From positions 124,001 through 188,000 of the forward strand of contig JABFGF010000003.1 in assembly GCA_013112635.1 (NCBI GenBank): a stretch of DNA of 64,000 nucleotides, written 5' to 3'. Below are positions 8,059-17,904 of this stretch, piece by piece. This DNA is from Calditrichota bacterium. Its GTDB lineage: Bacteria; Calditrichota; Calditrichia; Calditrichales; J004. The number at the start of each line of letters is the position of its first letter. The first letter of the stretch is position 1. A program made the position numbers and the translations under genes. Under the pieces are notes generated by a model. That model was not told where the DNA came from. It searched no databases and saw only the letters and a list, made by a program, of their open reading frames with translations.

Positions 8059-10074
8059 TTACCAAATTTTTACTCGTTGGTCTTCAGAGCGATACATGGC
8101 ATCGCCTTCCTTCACGTCAAATGCTTCATAAAACTCAGGCATATTCGATGTAATTCCATTTGCCCTGTACTGGCTTGGAGAATGAGGATCTGTCATCAGG
8201 CGTTGTCTCAATGCTTCATCACGATATTTGCGAGCCCAAATCTGTGCCCATCCAAGAAAGAAGCGCTGCTCTCCAGTCATTCCATCAATCACCGGAGAGT
8301 TTTTACCATTTAGTGAATTTTTATAAGCATAATATGAAACAGTCAAACCGCCGATATCTGCAATGTTTTCGCCAAGAGTTAATTTTCCATTAACATGCAT
8401 CGTATCGATAGGATTATAACCATTATATTGTTCTATCATTACATTGGCGCGTTTTTTAAACTCTTCACCATCTTCTTTTGTCCACCAATCAATCAGGTTA
8501 CCATCACCATTGTATTGCCTTCCACTGTCATCAAAACCGTGGATAATTTCATGGCCGATAACTGCACCGATTCCACCATAATTTACGGCGTCATCTGCTT
8601 CCATATTAAAGAAAGGAGGTTGGAGGATTGCGGCCGGAAACACGATCTCATTTTTTGGAGGACTGTAATAGGCGTTTACTGTTTGAGGTGTCATTCCCCA
8701 TTCTGTACGATCAATTGGTTTGCCTAATTTGTCCATATCACGATTGTATTCAACGATGGTTGCTCTAACCAAATTACCAATCAGATCATCACTTTTTATT
8801 TCAAGCGCAGAATAATCTTTCCATTTATCCGGATAACCGATTTTAGGTGTGAATTTTGATAGTTTTTCCTGTGCTTTTACTTTTGTTTCAGCACTCATCC
8901 ACTCCAAACCATCAATGCGTATCTTAAGTGATTCTCTTAAGTTATTAACAAGTTGTTTCATTCTTTCTTTAGCTTCGGGTTTGAAATGACGCTCCACATA
9001 TAGTTTGCCAACAATCTCTCCGAGGGTGCCTTCTACAGATGATACAGCTCTTTTCCAGCGTGGTCGGTCTTTTTCTGTACCTGACAGGGTACGACTAAAG
9101 AAATCAAAATTTTCCGTTACAAAATTACTGCTCAAATAAGCAGCAGCGTCGGTGAGTACATTCCAGGTGTAATATGTTTTCCAATCTTCCAATGAAACTT
9201 TGCCGATTATTTTGTTAGCGGCTTGTAAATAAGTTGGCTGGAAAACACACAAACTGTCTTCTGCGCCAAATCCGGATTCTTGTGCATATAAGGCCCAGTT
9301 GAAGTTGGACATTTTTTTATCCAAATCTGCAATGGCCAGTTTATTGTATGTTTTTGCCGGGTTACGGTTTTCCACGCGTGTCCAATGGTTCTCAGCAATC
9401 ATAGTTTCAATTTTTAAAATAGATTTTGCTTTAGCAGCTCCATTTTCAATACCGGCCATATCAAACATTTTTTCCATGTGTGTTAAAAATTTTGCGCGGA
9501 TATCTATAAAACGATCTGTATCTTTTAAATAATAATCTCTGTCGGGCAAGCTAATTCCGGTTTGATAAATATTTACAATGTACTGGCTGGAATTTTTTCC
9601 GTCCTGGGCTATAAAATGAACAAATGGTCCGTAAACACCAATACTGGCCAGGTAAGCCATATGTTTAACTAAATCATCTTTACTATTAATAGCTGCTATT
9701 TTTTCCAACTCTTCATTTAACGGAGAAACGCCAAGTTCTTCAATTTTGGCACTATCCATAAAACTCAAATACATGTCGCCCACTTTTTGGGTGTTGCTGC
9801 CGGCAGGTTTATCTTTAGCGTTGGAGGCTTCTTCGATGATTTTACGAAGATTAATTTTTGCTTCATCGGCCAATTTTGTGAATGAGCCATAATTTGATTT
9901 GTCTGCTGGTATTTCAAAATCTTTTAACCAGGTACCATTCATGTAAGCATAAAAATCTTCACTTGGTTTTACAGTTTTATCCATTTGGGTTTGATCGATC
10001 CCGGATTTTAACTGTTTTTGACAAGACAGTAGAACTGCAATAAGCAGAACAGTAATAGAAAAATACTTAAACAT
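8059..10074 (-). CDS. M13-family (neprilysin/PepO-like) zinc metallopeptidase lipoprotein
   Basis: A 671-residue extracytoplasmic endopeptidase. The N-terminus has a lipoprotein signal with the lipobox Cys at 18 (VLLSCQ). The zinc site is HEIIH at 508-512 with the third ligand in GENIADIGG near 568. The substrate-binding NAYYSPPKNEIVFPA motif precedes it, and the CxxW-type M13 C-terminus is modified (MYRSEDQRVKIW). Length and domain order match the full-length family. Start codon 10074 is preceded by an AGGGGG ribosome binding site. It is a single gene; a role in degrading or importing peptides is the usual inference. Confidence 0.93.
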   Translation of the reverse strand: MFKYFSITVLLIAVLLSCQKQLKSGIDQTQMDKTVKPSEDFYAYMNGTWLKDFEIPADKSNYGSFTKLADEAKINLRKIIEEASNAKDKPAGSNTQKVGDMYLSFMDSAKIEELGVSPLNEELEKIAAINSKDDLVKHMAYLASIGVYGPFVHFIAQDGKNSSQYIVNIYQTGISLPDRDYYLKDTDRFIDIRAKFLTHMEKMFDMAGIENGAAKAKSILKIETMIAENHWTRVENRNPAKTYNKLAIADLDKKMSNFNWALYAQESGFGAEDSLCVFQPTYLQAANKIIGKVSLEDWKTYYTWNVLTDAAAYLSSNFVTENFDFFSRTLSGTEKDRPRWKRAVSSVEGTLGEIVGKLYVERHFKPEAKERMKQLVNNLRESLKIRIDGLEWMSAETKVKAQEKLSKFTPKIGYPDKWKDYSALEIKSDDLIGNLVRATIVEYNRDMDKLGKPIDRTEWGMTPQTVNAYYSPPKNEIVFPAAILQPPFFNMEADDAVNYGGIGAVIGHEIIHGFDDSGRQYNGDGNLIDWWTKEDGEEFKKRANVMIEQYNGYNPIDTMHVNGKLTLGENIADIGGLTVSYYAYKNSLNGKNSPVIDGMTGEQRFFLGWAQIWARKYRDEALRQRLMTDPHSPSQYRANGITSNMPEFYEAFDVKEGDAMYRSEDQRVKIW

Positions 10075-10208
10075 TGTTTCCCCCTGTTTAGGATTAAATA
10101 AAATAAAGCTTTAGTGAAATGATTTTGCGGGTTTAAAAAGTTACGGTCATAAATGTACGGGATTAAAACTGAAAAGTTAAAATTTTTATTTACAAAGCTA
10201 TAGACAAT

Positions 10209-10246
10209 AAAAGCTGATTCTGAAGCCTTTTAAAGAACCAGCTTTT
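10209..10246 (-). terminator. Terminator after the M36-type peptidase gene
   Basis: AAAAGCTGATTCT and AGAACCAGCTTTT pair with a single mismatch across a 12-base loop. It is 13 bases downstream of the stop codon of the minus-strand gene. Confidence 0.65.
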
Positions 10247-10258
10247 AGGAGATTTTTT

Positions 10259-13200
10259 TTATCTTATCAAAAGCATTTTACGAACCTGGCTAAATTTCTG
10301 TCCCATTTGAATTTTGTAATAATATACTCCACTTGCTATACCTGTTGCGTTAAACGTCACTTTGTGTTTTCCGGACATTTGCGGCTTGTCAACCAGTGTT
10401 TTTACCCTGCGACCCAATACATCATAAACAATCAGCTTAACATGTACGGGCGAATAGCTATTCGTCCCAACCTGATACTTAATTACCGTTTCAGGATTAA
10501 ACGGGTTGGGATAATTGGCATAAAGTTTAAAATCTGTAGCCTGTATTTTTAATAAATCCTCTTTGATTCCAACTGGTAAAAGATCCGGTTTGCCTTCAAC
10601 CCAATCCGCATTAATTATTAGTCCGTCAAAGCCGTTCGAGGTCAAATCGTTCAGCGTATCGCCATTGGCCTCATTAAACTGCCAATATCCAATTAAGCCG
10701 TCTATCTCAGGATCAATATAGTGGTTCCAGTTTTGTTGAATTCTGGTTGTAGAACGGGCAATATTCCACAAACGAACCTCGTCCAGCGCACCAATATAAG
10801 AACGTGATTTACTCAAAGCATCGGCCATAATTAATGGTGCTGTACTGTTGTCCCGTACAGGGCCAACTGCTTTGGAGGAAATTACACTCAACTCAGTTAA
10901 ATCACCATTAACAAAAACCCTCAGGCTATCATTTTCTGAGTCAAATGCAATTGCTATATGTTGCCATGTATTTAGCTTAATGGAACTGTCCGGTGTTCCA
11001 TAGGCGCTACTGGAACCACTTTCGTGACGCATATTAATCACAAAGCTTTCTGCATTATATTTCCCAGCATTTGTTTTTCTTAAAAAGCCACTTAAGTTAC
11101 CTTTATCAAAAATTCGGCCTAACCCTGTTACTGCTTTTCCCCAGTCTGTGGGATTAATCCAAAACTCTAGTGTATAAGCCGTTGTAATATTCAAACCGGA
11201 ATCTGCTTGAATTTCTACATAGTTTTCTTGTATGTCAAAAGCCAAAGCACTCTCTCCATTAAAGACACGGATAAAATCGTTAAATACGGTGTCAGTCTGG
11301 ATTGAGTCATTTTGTAGTTTCAGTTTCACGTCAAAGCGGCCAGGTGAATCATAAACGAATTGTGGGTTTTGCAGATCAGAATCGATCAAGCCATCATTAT
11401 CAAAATCCCATTGCCAAACCAATGATGAATCGGACTCATCATAAAAGGAATAATCTGTAAAGTTCACATTGAAGGGCGCGTGTCCGCTCTGGGAATCCTT
11501 GGCGAAGCGCGGCTTTAGTAGAAGGGGAATATCAAAAAACTTAATTACAGTAGCCAAAAAATCTTCTCTGGAGTTTGGAATACCGTTATCAACTAACTCG
11601 GCAAAGGCATAAGAGAAAACCAGGGATTTCTGACCATATACACCTTCAGACTGAATAGAAACATTGCCATAATCTGCTTCGATTAATGCTACTAATCCAT
11701 TCCCGTCCGGTTGAAAACGATCGATTGAAGAATTGCCGATTTGGTTTGATCCCATAAAATGAATGTTGTTTAAAATGCTCAAGGGTTGGCCTATAAGATT
11801 TTCTGAAGCGTGATTTCCACTGGTCCCATTATCTACGGATTGTATTCCGAGTAAGTTCAACAGCTGAGAATTGCCGGATTGATTTTGCCCTAATACATCG
11901 CCTCCTTCTATGTAAAGGTTGCCGCCGTTTTCGAGGTATTCAACAACTACAGCAGCCATTTCATCGTTGAAGGGGGTAATTTCATGGCTTCCATTTCCAA
12001 ATGATAAAAAAACAGCCTTATATCCAATCATTGAAGATGGTAGTTTTTCTGATCTGGAATATACATTTTGAATGTTTAATTCTTTTAACAAATTGTTGAT
12101 ATATCGCCCACTGTGATCAACGCCGCCCTTTACACCTTCCCAAACAAAAATACCGTCATTTACCGAGATGAAATCTAAAAGGGAATCTGTTGAACTATTT
12201 TTACCATCAGAAGCGGTGAGTTTAACAGTGTACAGACCAGGCTCTGTATAAGTGTGTTGTGGATTTTTCTGGTAGGAATCAATAATGCCATCGTTTTCAA
12301 AATCCCATTCCCATGTCGTAATTGTGTCGGGAAAAGAAAGGGATTGGTCTTGAAAATTAACTGTTAAACCTGCAGGGCCTCCTGTAGTATCGGCGGTAAT
12401 AAAAATAGTAACAGGGTCTGTTATGTAGCCGGTTTCTGTAAAAATTTCAAAAATGGCATCCAAATTTTCACCGTCAAAGTTATCACGGTCTGATTGAATG
12501 AAGGCAAAGGCTGCATCTCGCTGACTTGAATTTTCATTAAGCATAGAAAGGCCTTCAAGAAAGTTAATATCAGTAGCATACTTGCCTATACGGTCATAAA
12601 TCTTCATCAAAGAAGTTGCCCAAATCTGACCATCTGTATGGATTTGATTTATCAGGCCACCGGGATATTTTGCACCATAATCGCTTACCCTACCATCCCA
12701 AAAGGTGTTGTGACCGTCCCAGCTAAAAACCCAATTATATTTAGGGTGGGTCTCATCCATAAAACCTTTGTCACGCTTATAAGATTGTGCCCAATAATCA
12801 CCACAACCTTCGCTCAATCCATCTACCTGGGAAAGCCCGCCATTTGTCAGCCAGTCATGCAATCCATGACCAAGCTCGTGAATCACAACATCATGATCTT
12901 CGCCATCGGCCACACCACCATCACCAAAAGCAACATAGCCCTGACTTGTATACCATGAATTATCGCCACCATTTAACCCATGTGGATCAAACTGTACTCC
13001 ACCGGAATAATGGTACGGCATCAAACTGATTCCCAAAGTGTCATTTATATAGCGCATGGAACGATCGATATGATAAAATACATTGGTTGCCTCAAAACCA
13101 TTCTGGCTGCGGGTAAAAAAGAAATTACTGCTATCCTGTTTATGCAAGCCTGTATAAGGGGCCTCATAATCCACGATGGAAGCATATTGACTTTTAAGGC

Positions 13201-14059
13201 TGTATTTGCCACCCTCCAAAGTTAATTCCTGAAGTGGCACCTGAACCAGTTGAGCCGACAAGGAATCAGAATCGTTATCGTTATTATCAATAAAACCGGT
13301 ATCTCCATATTCTGCACCGGAGCGGGTGATGGGGTCGGGATTAAAAACCCAGCCAATTCCTGATTCCGGTAAACCGCTAAAATAGCATGCCTGGTCTTTG
13401 GCTTTAATTATTTCCCCGCTTTGAGCATCGATTAAAAATTCCCAGTCACCAAGATTTTTTCGTTGAGGGATAAATGATACTTTTTGTACAAGACGGTTAT
13501 TTCTATTATGGCTGAAAACCATCATTTCATTTTTTAAAAACTTTACATCCTCAGATATGGCCAAATGACTTTTTGAGATCTGTAGCGCTTCGGTTTCTGA
13601 GATGGCGATTTCCTGATTTAGTGAGATATTTGGCTTATAGCTGTTTGCCACAAAAACAACTTCATTATTTCTGTTTATTGAAACTACGATACTGGATTTA
13701 TAAACTGGGTAGTTTTGATAAATCTGCTTAAAGCGCACACGATAACCAGCGCGCATTTCTGATGTGGAAGAATGACGCAGAGTTTCCCCGACATTTTTAA
13801 TGCCAAATTTATAGCCGTTTTCTTCGAGATAGTTTAGGGCTATTTCTACCGGCATATCAAAGTTGCTTTTATAATTAATATCGCGCAGAGCCGATGGATA
13901 ATATTTTGCCTGATTGAGGGTACTGCTTTGTTTTTGAAATAAAACATTTTTAGCAGGATCAATTTCCAGGTGTAGGTTGGGTGATCCCTTTTGGGCAAAA
14001 AGAAAAGATGTTGAAAATGAAATTAACAAAATCAGGATTTGAAAAGTTTTGATCTTCAT
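10259..14059 (-). CDS. Large secreted M36/M4-like metallopeptidase with PKD, LamG and C-terminal sorting domain
   Basis: 1266 residues from ATG 14059, which has a GGGAG ribosome binding site; the frame is open further upstream but the signal peptide begins here. In order: signal peptide; FTP-type propeptide (about 45-130); fungalysin-like catalytic domain with HELGH at about 394-398 and GLSEGCGDYW behind it; a PKD domain (about 546-623); a Rossmann or amidotransferase-like insert with GGNLYIEGGD (about 630-850); a second PKD (about 850-930); and a LamG/concanavalin-like domain (about 930-1150). The sorting domain with NYPNPFNPET ends in RKMLLIR. The last domain resembles type IX-like secretion signals, so the enzyme is probably exported to the surface or medium. 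Confidence 0.9.
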   Translation of the reverse strand: MKIKTFQILILLISFSTSFLFAQKGSPNLHLEIDPAKNVLFQKQSSTLNQAKYYPSALRDINYKSNFDMPVEIALNYLEENGYKFGIKNVGETLRHSSTSEMRAGYRVRFKQIYQNYPVYKSSIVVSINRNNEVVFVANSYKPNISLNQEIAISETEALQISKSHLAISEDVKFLKNEMMVFSHNRNNRLVQKVSFIPQRKNLGDWEFLIDAQSGEIIKAKDQACYFSGLPESGIGWVFNPDPITRSGAEYGDTGFIDNNDNDSDSLSAQLVQVPLQELTLEGGKYSLKSQYASIVDYEAPYTGLHKQDSSNFFFTRSQNGFEATNVFYHIDRSMRYINDTLGISLMPYHYSGGVQFDPHGLNGGDNSWYTSQGYVAFGDGGVADGEDHDVVIHELGHGLHDWLTNGGLSQVDGLSEGCGDYWAQSYKRDKGFMDETHPKYNWVFSWDGHNTFWDGRVSDYGAKYPGGLINQIHTDGQIWATSLMKIYDRIGKYATDINFLEGLSMLNENSSQRDAAFAFIQSDRDNFDGENLDAIFEIFTETGYITDPVTIFITADTTGGPAGLTVNFQDQSLSFPDTITTWEWDFENDGIIDSYQKNPQHTYTEPGLYTVKLTASDGKNSSTDSLLDFISVNDGIFVWEGVKGGVDHSGRYINNLLKELNIQNVYSRSEKLPSSMIGYKAVFLSFGNGSHEITPFNDEMAAVVVEYLENGGNLYIEGGDVLGQNQSGNSQLLNLLGIQSVDNGTSGNHASENLIGQPLSILNNIHFMGSNQIGNSSIDRFQPDGNGLVALIEADYGNVSIQSEGVYGQKSLVFSYAFAELVDNGIPNSREDFLATVIKFFDIPLLLKPRFAKDSQSGHAPFNVNFTDYSFYDESDSSLVWQWDFDNDGLIDSDLQNPQFVYDSPGRFDVKLKLQNDSIQTDTVFNDFIRVFNGESALAFDIQENYVEIQADSGLNITTAYTLEFWINPTDWGKAVTGLGRIFDKGNLSGFLRKTNAGKYNAESFVINMRHESGSSSAYGTPDSSIKLNTWQHIAIAFDSENDSLRVFVNGDLTELSVISSKAVGPVRDNSTAPLIMADALSKSRSYIGALDEVRLWNIARSTTRIQQNWNHYIDPEIDGLIGYWQFNEANGDTLNDLTSNGFDGLIINADWVEGKPDLLPVGIKEDLLKIQATDFKLYANYPNPFNPETVIKYQVGTNSYSPVHVKLIVYDVLGRRVKTLVDKPQMSGKHKVTFNATGIASGVYYYKIQMGQKFSQVRKMLLIR

Positions 14060-14318
14060 GGTTCTCCCATATGACGGTTTATTCAATTTTTTCCACAGAT
14101 TCGCTCGGAACAATTAAAAGTTCTCATCTCTGTGATTCTCTTTGTCCACTGTGCCAGTCGGTAGACTGATCTGCCGAATGGCGGGGTTAAGGTTTTCCAG
14201 CCCCATAGAGAAAGGGGCTTTAAACAAGGCGTTTAAAATACAATAAATGTGCCTTTTTGCAAATAGCGAGATATTTTGGAGGATTAATATGAAAAGAAAA
14301 AGCCATACATCTGGTAGA

Positions 14319-15572
14319 TTAGCGCAGGTAAAGCATTTTCTTTGTTTGGGTAAACTGGCCTGCTTTAACCTGGTACAGGTAAATACCGCTGGAAAGGTTA
14401 TAGACCGTAGCATTAAAGCCCACGGTATAGTCACCGGGGTTTTGGCGGGCATTAAGCAGTGTCCCAACCTCTTCCCCAAGAATATTAAATATTTTTATTT
14501 GAACATGTACCTTGTCCAAACCATAGGCAATGGAATATTTAATTTTGGTAGAAGGATTAAAAGGGTTTGGATAATTTTGCCCCAGCTTAATTGTCTGTGG
14601 CATCACATTTTTTTTGTCCCCAAGCGTTGTAACGGAGTCACCATTTTCATCAACCAGCAGGTAACTAACATAGATATCCGGTAAATCACTACTGTCTTCT
14701 AACGCAGCGTCGTTATCAGATTGAAAAAAAAGAACCGTGCCATCTTCTGATATCCATGGATATTGGTCAGTTCCCCCAACATGGTCATTAATATTTGAAT
14801 CAGGAAGAAAAGGTTTTGTATTAATATTCAAATAGTTTGAACCACCCCAGGTATTTTTTGTAGAGTCCCAATAACTGACACACAGCTCTAATCCGCGCTC
14901 ATTTAGTATTTCATTGTCCCACGCGCGTAAACCATAATACATTTTCTTTTTATCTTTTGTAATGCTTAAACCAAAAAAATAACCAATGCCAAATTGCGGG
15001 TGCCAGTAATAGTTATTTAATAAACGCCATTGCTGCAATGTGTCGTCCCAGGCGTAAGCGGCTGGCCCGTCAGTTACCCACTGGTTACCAACGGTATAAA
15101 TAGTGTCACGGCTTACTTCATACAGGTAATTCTCATGTGAGGAACTGTTGATAACGGGCCCCATATTATACGCCGGCCCCCAGTCGTTCAGGGAATCGCT
15201 CCAGTCGTTAAACCACAAGTCCCATCCGCCATAACCGCCCCAGGCGCTGTAATACAGGCGTTTGCCGTCTTTGCTTATGCTTGGGCTGCGCGTAGGCGTG
15301 CCGTTGTTTACATTGCTGTTTAACACCACAGGGGTTTGCCAAACCCCGTGCAGTTTCACGGAGCTGTATATGTTACCATGTTTTCTAAAATAGAGGGTGT
15401 CCAGGTTCTTTGTTAAGCTTGGCGTCCTTTCACCAACAAAGCGTATGGCAAAAGTATCAAGGCGTACCGGCTCGCTCCATATTTCCGGCGCAATGGGGTA
15501 GTCCTGGGCATGGGCGGCAATGGTCAAAAAGCCAAACAGGGGCAAAGCGCTTAAAACAGTTTTTATTTTCAT
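14319..15572 (-). CDS. Secreted PD40/beta-propeller-like protein with C-terminal sorting domain
   Basis: 417 residues. The signal peptide is MKIKTVLSALPLFGFLTIAA ending HAQ. The body has repeated segments such as TRSPSISKDGKRLYYSAWGG and DQYPWISEDGTVLFFQSDND, the S-x-D-G-x-x-L-Y/F-F pattern of PD40 (TolB-like) propeller blades. The final 85 residues are the sorting domain with NYPNPFNPST and KKMLYLR. No enzymatic motif is visible. The 5' half looks richer in G and C than its neighbours. It lies between two other secreted sorting-domain proteins on the same strand. Confidence 0.78.
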   Translation of the reverse strand: MKIKTVLSALPLFGFLTIAAHAQDYPIAPEIWSEPVRLDTFAIRFVGERTPSLTKNLDTLYFRKHGNIYSSVKLHGVWQTPVVLNSNVNNGTPTRSPSISKDGKRLYYSAWGGYGGWDLWFNDWSDSLNDWGPAYNMGPVINSSSHENYLYEVSRDTIYTVGNQWVTDGPAAYAWDDTLQQWRLLNNYYWHPQFGIGYFFGLSITKDKKKMYYGLRAWDNEILNERGLELCVSYWDSTKNTWGGSNYLNINTKPFLPDSNINDHVGGTDQYPWISEDGTVLFFQSDNDAALEDSSDLPDIYVSYLLVDENGDSVTTLGDKKNVMPQTIKLGQNYPNPFNPSTKIKYSIAYGLDKVHVQIKIFNILGEEVGTLLNARQNPGDYTVGFNATVYNLSSGIYLYQVKAGQFTQTKKMLYLR

Positions 15573-15611
15573 GTTTTTTATATCCGGTTAGAAACAAATG
15601 CAAGAAAAAAA

Positions 15612-17345
15612 CTATCTTATCAACAACATTTTTCTGGATTGTGCATGCCTTCCATTAATTCTTAATTGGTAAAAATAAACGCCGCTGGAAAGGCTGGTTC
15701 CGTCAAAAGTTACATTTTTTAATCCGGGGGGTTGCCTGTCTTTAACGAGAGTTTTTATTTTCCTGCCATTTGTATCATAAACCTCCAATAATACAGTGCT
15801 TTTTTTATTAAGGGTATAGCGAATTATTGTAGAAGGATTAAAAGGATTTGGGTAGTTTTGTGATAAATGAAAATCATTAAGCGGATTTGTTTTATCTATT
15901 CCCAGAATATCGATACAGCATAAAATTGAAACACCTTGAGTAACCCAGTCTGAGTGAGCATCAGATCCCTCCAAAAATAAACTTACACCCGGACTATAGT
16001 CTTCCAAATACAACAGCTCGAAATTGTTTTCTGCGTCTATCCTGCGTGATACACTAGGAAAAACATCAGACCATCCGTAAGTACCACCAATGTACTGTTG
16101 GTCACTAAAACCGAAGGGTTTTTGATGAGTATCAATAGCACTTGTTACCATCATAATATTTGTGGACATATATTCGCTAAGGGAATCACTAGGAAAATCT
16201 AATGCAAATACTATTTTCATTTCTTCGTCAATTTCTGGCCCTTGAAATGCAATAGCTACTTTATCGCCATTTTCTCCCACAGCAATTGAAGGATATGCTT
16301 GCCCAATCCCATTGCCGGGAAATGAATTTAATATTTGATCTGTTAGCGCTGTGTCCAGTTTGGCAGTTTCGATTACTTCCCTGATTACGTCATTCCAGTA
16401 TCCAATCGAAAAAACAAAAACAGTGTCTTTGCCAAATATTTCCCTGCCATAACCGTTAAAAGCAACATGCAGGTGGCCCTGGCCATCCAAAGCAGAACTT
16501 AGTTGCGCGAAATTCTCTACAAGAAACTGGCGCCCATTTTCATGAAATTTTTCATCAACAATCAATTCGTTGGTCCAGGTTTGTCCGGCATTTTCACTTA
16601 CCGCTAAATATAAGCCTTCTCCGGCTGCTGCTTCAGTTGTATCGTCCATTGTATATACTGAAACAAGCCTGTTATGGTTTGTTGGGTCAATCAATACCTC
16701 ATTTGCTAAGTTGCCAAGTACCAGGTCAGTGTTAGGATTTTGAGGCCAATCCTGAAATGTCCATGTAGAGCCATTATTAGCACTATAAGCAATTTTATTT
16801 CCCAGGCTAACAACTATACTATTTCCTTGTACATCAATCCGCGGGCTATATATATTTCCATCATCTGTAAATATTGTATCTTCCAAAAAACTAAATTGTG
16901 CCTCACCTGAATCACGCCAAATAGAGATTCCATTATTACTGACTGCTATTAGTGCCTGATTGTCAGCTCCAGTTGTAATATTACCTAAAGCTGTTGTTCT
17001 ATTACCTGTAACTTTATAGTTCCCCAAAAAAGCGGAAGTGTTGTTACTCAAAAAATCATAGGTAATATCCTGGGAGGTCTCTTCAGTTGATGTCTTCATA
17101 TATGCCATATGCAATCCCTTTTCTGACCGGGCAATTAAGCGGATTGGGCTTTCGCTATAATCATATAGAGTTGCGCCAAGAAAGATATCCGAATTTGTTT
17201 TATTTATTACGTTTTGATTGACGGGAAAAGATTTTACCGGTGTTTTATTCCATTTTGGATTTTTTTTCGTCAGTTCAGGATTATTACCGGCGATGAGAAT
17301 TGATGAAAAAAATATATTGAGTAATAAAAATATTGCACGTTTCAT
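15612..17345 (-). CDS. Secreted sialidase-type propeller protein with C-terminal sorting domain
   Basis: 577 residues from ATG 17345, preceded by GGGAGGAAGG. An upstream in-frame TTG lies before the ribosome binding site and is rejected. After a signal peptide the protein has Asp-box (BNR) motifs SANNGSTW at about 188 and SENAGQTW at about 255, which mark sialidase or exo-alpha glycan-type propellers. Catalytic sialidase residues are not evident, so a binding or scaffold propeller is as likely as an enzyme. The C-terminus is a sorting domain (NYPNPFNPST to RKMLLIR). Confidence 0.75.
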   Translation of the reverse strand: MKRAIFLLLNIFFSSILIAGNNPELTKKNPKWNKTPVKSFPVNQNVINKTNSDIFLGATLYDYSESPIRLIARSEKGLHMAYMKTSTEETSQDITYDFLSNNTSAFLGNYKVTGNRTTALGNITTGADNQALIAVSNNGISIWRDSGEAQFSFLEDTIFTDDGNIYSPRIDVQGNSIVVSLGNKIAYSANNGSTWTFQDWPQNPNTDLVLGNLANEVLIDPTNHNRLVSVYTMDDTTEAAAGEGLYLAVSENAGQTWTNELIVDEKFHENGRQFLVENFAQLSSALDGQGHLHVAFNGYGREIFGKDTVFVFSIGYWNDVIREVIETAKLDTALTDQILNSFPGNGIGQAYPSIAVGENGDKVAIAFQGPEIDEEMKIVFALDFPSDSLSEYMSTNIMMVTSAIDTHQKPFGFSDQQYIGGTYGWSDVFPSVSRRIDAENNFELLYLEDYSPGVSLFLEGSDAHSDWVTQGVSILCCIDILGIDKTNPLNDFHLSQNYPNPFNPSTIIRYTLNKKSTVLLEVYDTNGRKIKTLVKDRQPPGLKNVTFDGTSLSSGVYFYQLRINGRHAQSRKMLLIR

Positions 17346-17363
17346 ACCTTCCTCCCTGCTCAA

Positions 17364-17904
17364 ATGAACATAGTGTAATGATTTGATGTAATTTTAATTG
17401 TTGAAATATTAACCACTGAGCACATATAGCTACTATTTGTATAGTATATTATGTTTATAATACCAGGGTCGTGGTTGGGATAAACGAGATGAATTTTAAC
17501 TGCTATATTTTATAAAAACATTAACCTGATTACAAGAAAATTTTCGCAATAAACAATGGAAGATACCGCAGACAGGTTTATGACACTTTTTCAATTAAAA
17601 ATAATTAAAGCCTAATGGAGAATCATACTTCTTCCGATTTAATAAAATATCCAATACGGGTTGGGAAAATTGACTTTCTGAAAGAGACTTCATTCATAAT
17701 GTGACCTAATTATTAGTAAAATTTTACACTTGCTGCGGAACCCAGCCTCTATACTTATGTTATACCGATTAGTAAATGATTTGTATATAATGAGTCGAGT
17801 ATAACTTTCAAGACGAAGTGTTTTTAAAAATTCATAACACTTCTGTTCAAGTATATAAAAAGTGCGCGTTTAAAAATAACAAGTTGCCCATTTAGGAGGT
17901 TATT
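17364..17904. promoter_or_regulatory. 540-bp divergent intergenic region upstream of prkA with an inverted repeat
   Basis: This AT-rich gap separates the divergent propeller and prkA genes and holds no ORF I trust. GAAGTGTT (17815-17822) and AACACTTC (17836-17843) form a perfect 8-bp inverted repeat with 13 bases between the arms, 60 to 90 bases before the prkA start, a plausible operator. A TATAAT lies at 17784-17791 in TGTATATAATG. An AGGAGG ribosome binding site precedes the prkA ATG at 17905. Confidence 0.45.

Noticed and set aside
12787-13029. His-rich plus-strand frame within the M36-type peptidase gene
   Set aside because: The His-rich run is an antisense reading of peptidase codons, which encode a clear domain on the other strand.
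14199-14219. GCCCC/GGGGC hairpin as terminator of the PD40-like gene
   Set aside because: The stem is good, but on the minus strand it is followed by GGAAAACC rather than a T-run, so an intrinsic terminator is not supported.
14114-14479. 121-codon minus-strand frame downstream of and overlapping the PD40-like gene
   Set aside because: It is largely an out-of-frame copy of the end of the secreted protein gene and has non-coding composition beyond it.
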